64,000 bases of DNA, taken from positions 404,491-468,490 of the forward strand of contig NW_004451410.1 in the NCBI RefSeq assembly GCF_000321225.1. The letters are read 5' to 3'. Within the stretch, counting starts at the first letter, position 1; every line of letters starts with the position of its first letter. The notes beneath the pieces are model-generated. The model ran no database searches. It was not told the DNA's origin and saw nothing but the letters and a program-made list of their open reading frames with translations. A program made the position numbers and the translations under genes. This DNA is from Odobenus rosmarus divergens (taxonomy: Eukaryota; Chordata; Mammalia; Carnivora; Odobenidae). Positions 39,801 through 47,400 of this stretch are shown one piece after another.

Positions 39801-42800
39801 TTTCTTTTTTAGTTTTCATTTCTTTGTTCAGCACACACTTTTTTCAGTTCTTCTTTCAGTGCACACTGAAAGTATGTACTCTGTTAGTTGAGTTATAGTA
39901 TCAAAGCCCAAAATTTACAACCAGGTAACTTATGTTTGAATCTGAATTTTGCAATATGCAGACTATGTGAGCCGTCCTTCGCCTGCTGTAAATGTCTGCA
40001 GTGATCCCACGCATTCAGGGCGCCACACAATGCTTAGCAGAGAGTTGGTGCCCCAGAAGCATCAGCACAACAAAAATCCACAGGCATCTCAGCATCAATT
40101 TCAAATAGTTCAAAAAAAGGATTCTGCAGAACCTTTCCAGAGCAAAATGGGCTCCCAAAGCACTGAAAGCTAAGAGACCCAGAGACCTCTGGAGCTTTTA
40201 GAAGAACACACTTTAATCTCCTTTCCACTGTTTCAAGGGTCTTTATCAACAGAATGTGAATAATTTTGAAGAACATTTTTTAAAAAGGAAAATTTACTTG
40301 TCACTTTTAGTTCACTTCATAAACCTAGTCTAATAATGACAGTGGTGACAGCCTGATGACTCACAGCAAACTCTCCATGTTGTACTTTCTTCCCACGCAA
40401 TTCTATTCTCAGCTCAGAACAGCAGCTTGGTATGTACAGCGTTGGAACTTTCTCTAAGAACTCCACCCCAGAGCCCACCAGAAGAGCGCCAATTATTGCG
40501 ACTCACCTCTCTAGAGACACAGGATGCACAGCGGAGGGCTGCTCACAGCGCCTTCCCCGCCCAGCGCACTGCTTCAGGGTAGTCCTTCCTGCACACCTGG
40601 CGCTTGGCCCCTTTCTGAAACTAAGATGGAAAAGTCAAGTTGTAAGAACAGGTGACCTGTCCAGTCCCCTCTACAAAACTGTAAAGGGTTCATAAACTCC
40701 AAGAATGACTCATTATAAAATTTCATCTCGGGAAAGGGAAAGGAAAGGAGGAAGGAAGGAGAGAAAGAAAGGAGAAAGAAGGAAGGAAAGTAAGGAGGAA
40801 GTGGGGAGTGGGGTGGGACAGCCAAGGCAGGGACTGTGAAACATTCCATGTGTCCTGAGTAAGTAAACCTGAAAACTGGACTTATTCTAATGCGTTTTAA
40901 ACATAAGATTAATCACTTCTGGCCTTTTGGCTAAGATCAAGTGTAGTAAACAATAAGATTAAATATTTGCTTTTATAGGCTGTCAACATGTCAAAGAGGT
41001 GCTATAAAGCTTATTTAGTGGAATAAAAGGAAAAAAATAAAATGTTATCAACTGGCCGGCTTCAACAGTAGCACAAACCTAACAAAAAACTGCATCAATC
41101 AAGAGAAACTTTAGATTTGTGAACCAGAACTGCCCACATAATCTACAACTTTGCTAGTCGTTGAGGGATGATAACTGGCTCCAACCCTGGCTGCGGCGAT
41201 CACAGCCACAGAAACACCAAATACTCATCCTCCAATTTTTTTCACATTTTAAGTATCTCACATTCAATGGAATATATTTAACTGGCCATCTATTTTTTAT
41301 TTTAGTGGTACAAAAAAATAGTAAATCTTACAATCAAAGGCTTTTAAGATTCAATGAAATGAGGTATCATATTTTATGTAGTTAGTTCTTTTCAGAAGTT
41401 CCTAAAATAAATTTTTATTAAAATCAGCCCTCAAAACCAGCACTGCCCCACAGCAGCTTGGTAGGGATCTGAAACCTACCCAGAAACCCAGGAAGGCATG
41501 GAGCCCACAGCCTTCAGTTTCTAGGCAGCAGCCCCCAGACAGAGTTACTGGTGGATACGCTAATTCTCTTGGAAAGGTTTGGAAGCTGCTTCTTTACCAC
41601 ACACACAAACACACATACATCAATTACTGACCCGCCTCCCACCCAGCATGTGACTAAAATCTAGAGCATAGGTTCCACACGCCCAGTTCACCAATATGCC
41701 ATTGCTCTGAGTATGTACTTTGTTCACCAAGAGTTTAGCACCCCCCATTTTTCCTACCAGGCCGATTCCCTGGATATACTTGGACTAACAATCAAAAAGG
41801 ATATGGGTAACAACTGGGGGCAAAATGAGGGTCACGAGAAGTTGGAAGGAAGGGCAATAATCTCTCTGGAAGTGGAAGAACGAAAGCCCCAGGGATGGAT
41901 CTGAACAGAGGATGGTCCTAGATCCCAAGCACGGCCCCGCCCATAGGAGGCACAGGGAGCGCATGGCCCATAACCCAGCACAGCCTGAAACCCCCCGTGG
42001 AAAAGGGCACGCCACGATGTGCACATCCGCAAACACTCAAATTGCCTGATGATTCCCCATGGGCTTCTGAGCAGCCAGAGAATTAGTTTGTCCTCCCTTT
42101 CTAGGTTTTTCTCTTCAGAAACAGCATAATGGCTGGTCATGATAAGCCCTCAATAAACATTAGCTAGCATCTGCATGCTGACACCTCCACCTAGGAGACG
42201 AGGGACATAGTAAACCTTTCCAGACCCTGGAGGGTAACAAATTCACCGAGGTAAGACACACTGGCTACCCAGGCCTCTCCATGCCCACTTCAGCAAAAGA
42301 CGTTCAACGTGCCAGTGAGTTCTTGGGAACGCAGAGAAGTTAGGCAGAACCAGTGGCACCCAGTCTGTGCCCAACAGCATAGGAAGGGGAGGGAGAGCAG
42401 GCAGAAGAGACCCTCACTTGGAAAGCTCTACCACGCCCTCCCCCTTTATCCAGAGAACTCCACCTATGCAAAGGATTTTTGTATTTCTGTTGAAAGTATT
42501 ATTTAAGCAAAGATTTCCACAACAGAAAAGCTTCAACTCCACTGACCTGGCTCTAACACAGTAATGAGAAGTGAAATACAATTTCCTAATTGTGTTAGTG
42601 TCCTAGGGCTGCCTTAACAAACTGACTCAAACTAGGTGGCTTAAAACAACAGAAATTTGTTTTCTCAGTCCTAGAGGCCAAAAGTCCAAAGTCAAAGTGT
42701 TGGGAGGGCCATGCTCCCTCCACAAAGTCTCTAGAGAAGACTCCTTCCTTGCCCCTTCCAGCTTCTGGTGGTTGCTGACAATCCTTGGTGTTCCTTAGCT

Positions 42801-44373
42801 TGTGGCAGCTAAGATGACCAACTCTGCCCTCTGCTGCGTCTTACCCAGCCATCTTCCCTGGGTGTCTCTTCTTATAGGGGCGCCAGTCACATTGGGTTTA
42901 GGATCCATCCTAACCCAGTGTGACCTCATCTTAACTAATGACATCTGCAAAGACCCCATTTCCAAATAAAATCACATCCTAGGGTTCTGGGTAAACGCCA
43001 ATTTGGGGAGCACCATTCAACACAATACACAATTTTTAAACATATATTTTTAAATGATTTAAAAGCACTCCTTATTTTAAGTCGTTAACTTCTTGTAAAT
43101 TCTGTACCAATCTGTATTACATAGTCAAAAATCAAGTATCTTTAGTTGACAGAAGGTTCTAACACATAAGCTTTAAATAAAAGGCATTTCTATTACTCCT
43201 CCGTCAAGTAATACTATCTGCCGGGATTTCCCAGCCAGTGACCCTTGGACCCCTGCCAGTATGAATGGTCATCCAAGGAGTCTGGGGGTCTGTATATACA
43301 CATTGTATGTGAAGACTGAGGAAAGCTTCCTTAACTTAAATGAATCCTGCTGGGGGGCACCTGGGTGGCTCAGTCGGTTAAGTGTCTGCCTTCGACTCAG
43401 GTCATGATCCCAGAGTCCTGAGATGGAGTCCCACATTGTGCTCCCTGCTCAGCGGGGAGTCTGCTTCTCCCTCTGCCTGATGCTCCCCCTGCTTGTGCTC
43501 TCTCTGTGTCAAATAAATAAATATTTTTTTAAAAAATGAATACTTCTGGGGGGTCCTCAAATATAAATTTGTTTAAAAGCATTAGTAAATTGGGATGTCT
43601 GGGCAGCTCAGTTGGTTAAGCGTCTGCCTTCGGCTCAGGTCATGATCTCAGGGTCCTGGGTTGAGCCCCGCATCGGGCTCCCTGCTCAGCGGGGAGCCTG
43701 CTTCTCCCTCTACCTGCCGCTCCCCCTGCTTGTGCCCTCTGACAAATAAATAAAATCTTAAAAAAAAAGGCATTAGTAAATTGGTAACAGCTTTTTGCCA
43801 CACATATCTCTGCAATCAAAAAGTATCAAAAAAATAAAGTCTATTACACCCTAAGTCCTTTCCAAGGGAGTCGAAGAAAAGTAAATTAATATGCTGTATC
43901 AATCCGTTTCAATCTAACAAACTGGCAAAGACCAAATAAAGAACATCTCATTCACTGCTGGGAGCATAAATTGGTATAAACAGTATGGAAAACCAAATCT
44001 GGTAGTGTTTATCAAGAGCTCAAAAGGCACTTGTATTTTTTTAAGCCAGGAATTTCACTTGTACAAAATATATCCTTAAGCAAGAAAATGAGCCCAAAAA
44101 TGTGACTCGAGAAAGTCCGTCTCAGAGTTGTCTGCACTGACGAACTTCCAGAGACAGTACAGGGATTGGTTAAACAGCCTGGCTTCATACAGTGAACAAA
44201 GTTCAGCCAATTAAAATGGACAGTTTCAACACAGGTGAAAGTGTCTGAGACAGAAACGAGCTCATGATGCCTTCCAGATGTCTGCATGGCTTGGTCCCTC
44301 ACCTCCTTCAGATATTCATGCAAATGTCACCATCTCACTGACAACTCCTCTCTCTCAAACTCCAACCCATACT

Positions 44374-44405
<32 letters not shown>

Positions 44406-47400
44406 CATGTGCACGCACGCACTATAGGCCCCCTCCTTATTTCTTTCCTTAGCACCTATCACCATCCATCACTACACATCTTACTTATCTACTCCGTTCA
44501 CATCACTGGAATTGTAAGCTCCACATCCGCAGGTCTTTTGCACAAGTTTTGTTCACTCCTGATTCTTCACCCACAACATCCTGGCATACAGAGACAGTCA
44601 ATAAATACCTGCTACATAAATATCAGTTGAAAAAAGCAGGTTAACTCAGGATACACTACATAATCATATCTTTGATGTTGTCTCTTAAGAGAAAAAGTAA
44701 ACATGCACAAAGGAAAAAGTTCTGGAAGGAAAGACAAGGTATTAACCAGTAATACGTCTGATTCACAGTATCACAAGGTTACAAGGTTTTTGGGTGGTGG
44801 TTGTTTTTAAATGGGGGCTGAGGAATTGAAGGGCCAGAACTCCATGTATTTTCTAGTATTACTTAATATATTGAATATGCAATGAACTGTGGGATTTTTA
44901 TTGTTTTACTTTCAAAACGAGAATCCCATACACGAGAAGGTTTGGACTCACAGTTTGATAGCATAATCCTTTAGGGCAGGTACAGTGGTTCCAAAGGCAT
45001 CCACACAGCTGGAGGACCTGCTGCCCTGAAATCTGGGGGCACACCCAAAAGCTCAAAAGTTCTTTGAAGTCTCTTAATTGATCTTAAGAATTAATGCAAA
45101 TGTTGCATTCTACTGGATAACTTATCTGTGGTTGTCTTATTGTACAAATGTATTATGTTACTTACAAGTTAAATTACTTAACATTTTTCCCAAAGCCACT
45201 GCATTAATTTTACACGTCAGGAGGATGCCCCATGCATTCCCACTGGCACCTGTTTGAGAAGTACAGCCTATCTCTTGCTGTTTTACTTATCCAGAATTAA
45301 AATAGATCTCATGAATCCCTATTTCACAAATCAGAGAAGACTATAGTTCTAACAAGGCACTTACAGTGACTCATTCAAGGTTCCAACATAGAGGCCAAGA
45401 GCCCCAGAGACTTTCATCTTCTGACTGTCCTTCCAGAGCTCTTCTGACTGTATTACATTATATTCTATATCTTATCAGTATGGCTTTTGGTATTATTGAA
45501 AGTACATCTCCATTTCTCCATAAAATAAACCAAGTGCACATTTTCAAGGGCCACACAATTAACAAATCAGTAAGTTCCATGCATGTCCTCATGTAGATTT
45601 ATGTGTCTACAAAATTAAGTGCATACTTAGCTGACATAATTAGTAAGATGACATTTAGTTTAAAAACAGTTTTTAAGTAATAGATTTTGCCTGATAGCTT
45701 TGAATAAATTCAATATTTAAAAAATTTACCTTCTTAAAAAAAAGAAAAAATTATCTTCTGTCCCTAATTTTTGATACTTGATAAACCAAAGAAACTAGAT
45801 CAAGTAGAAGTTAAGCCAACCTGATATCCTTTCTGCTATTTTTCTCACAGTTTATGACATTTACACATGTTCACATTTTTTCATTAAAAAGGGAGCTGAT
45901 TCCTTATTAAAATCTAATTTTTCTGCAGTGAGACAATAAAAATCACCACCTACTTAGACCATCTGCAATCATTCTTGGCAGCTGATTTTTCTTTCCCATA
46001 AAGAATGCAGACCTCACCAAATCACAGGTTGACATGCAGGCTCCCATGCCAGGCACTCTAATTACATCATCACCAAGAAGTTCGCTCAACTTACAAATAG
46101 AAGATTCATCACATAAAAATCATTCTGCTCCCCACTGACAGAGCTGTATATATAAAGACTAATTTTAGGAATCGTGGCAAATTGATTTAAAGTTCGAGGC
46201 TCCAATTTAAATGCCACTGTTTCTCTCCTACAGAAGTTTTGAAGGCACTGTCACCATTTTAGTTCTCACGAGGCTTGTGGTATGTCTAGCATTGCCGCTA
46301 TTCTCAAGAACCAACTATTACCATAATACTAAGGTGCAGAGAACCACTTCTGAAACCAGGGTAAGTGGGTAATGGACCCTAGGATGAACATGGGACAACA
46401 TCCTGGAGATTCGGGAAAACAAAGTAATTTAAGTTATTGAACTGTTAAATAACAGAATCATATTTTATACATAAACATAGACATTTGGTTTGTTAGAAGG
46501 CATAATACACATAAGTTTTCCTATCTTACAAATCATGAGGACTTGCAAGCAAAAAGACTCCTCATGAATGCAAATTGTTCTTTGTATTGTCCCTCCACCT
46601 GGCGAACCAATTAGGATGATGGGTATAAAGCGAGGAACCACTCACCGTAAAACGAGAAGAATCTAATAAGGTACCATGATAGCACACTGACACCTCTAAC
46701 AGACTGGATCATTTACTGTGAAACGAACCTGAATCATTACCCTTGGAGTTAAGCTAAAGATCCTTTTGGAATGTACCTGCAGCCTCCTGCTTCCTGCCCC
46801 TTCCCCGTCTCCTCAAAATTGCCTTCTCCCACTGTAGAAGAGGGCCACCCTTCAGAACCAGGGTGCCCAAGAGAAATGTAGGAGATGGGTCTCTAGACAC
46901 CAGGCCAAGAACACAAGCCCAGCACTTCGTCAGGAAGACAGGCAGAAGGGGATTAGGGATGAACACGAACGGGTGGCTAGCAATAGGCATCCCTTCAGCG
47001 TTTGCTCAGAAACCGGCCGCCTGGGTGGCTCAGTTGCTAAGCAGCCAACTCTTGGTTTCAGCTTGAGCCATGATCTCAGGGTTGAGAGCTTGAGCTCCAC
47101 GGTGGGACTCTGCCCTGGGCGACTAGCCTGCTTAAGATTCTCTCTCTCCCTCTCCCTCTGCCTTCCCCACCTCTCTCTCTCTCTCTCTCTCCAAAGGAAA
47201 AGAAAAGAAAATGCAGAGGAGCCCTCCAAGTTGGAAGTGCAGAAACTCTGCCCCGGGAAAACACGCTCCCAGACCAACCCACCCACCAGAATTATCTGCT
47301 TAGGGGTTGTGTCCTCCATTCACCAACCATGGGCGGGAAAAGAAAAATTGGTAACCTTCTCAAAAGAAGATTCCACTTTCCTAACTTACAAACTCATAAA

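Larger units (their letters stand above)
37944..40506. other. FBXO15 intron 2
   Basis: About 2.6 kb. Contains a 14-base G run (38689-38702), an L2 3' scrap (about 39650-39712) and otherwise unique sequence. Confidence 0.7.

Noticed and set aside
40912..40948. Possible functional U2 snRNA gene
   Set aside because: Only the first 37 or so nucleotides are present. No Sm site, downstream stems or snRNA promoter elements.
41460..41540. Alternative candidate for FBXO15 exon 2 ending in a GTAGGT donor-like site
   Set aside because: The frame that would give Gly-Phe-Leu before the donor contains a stop and the phase does not fit. The 40507-40614 exon fits in both respects.
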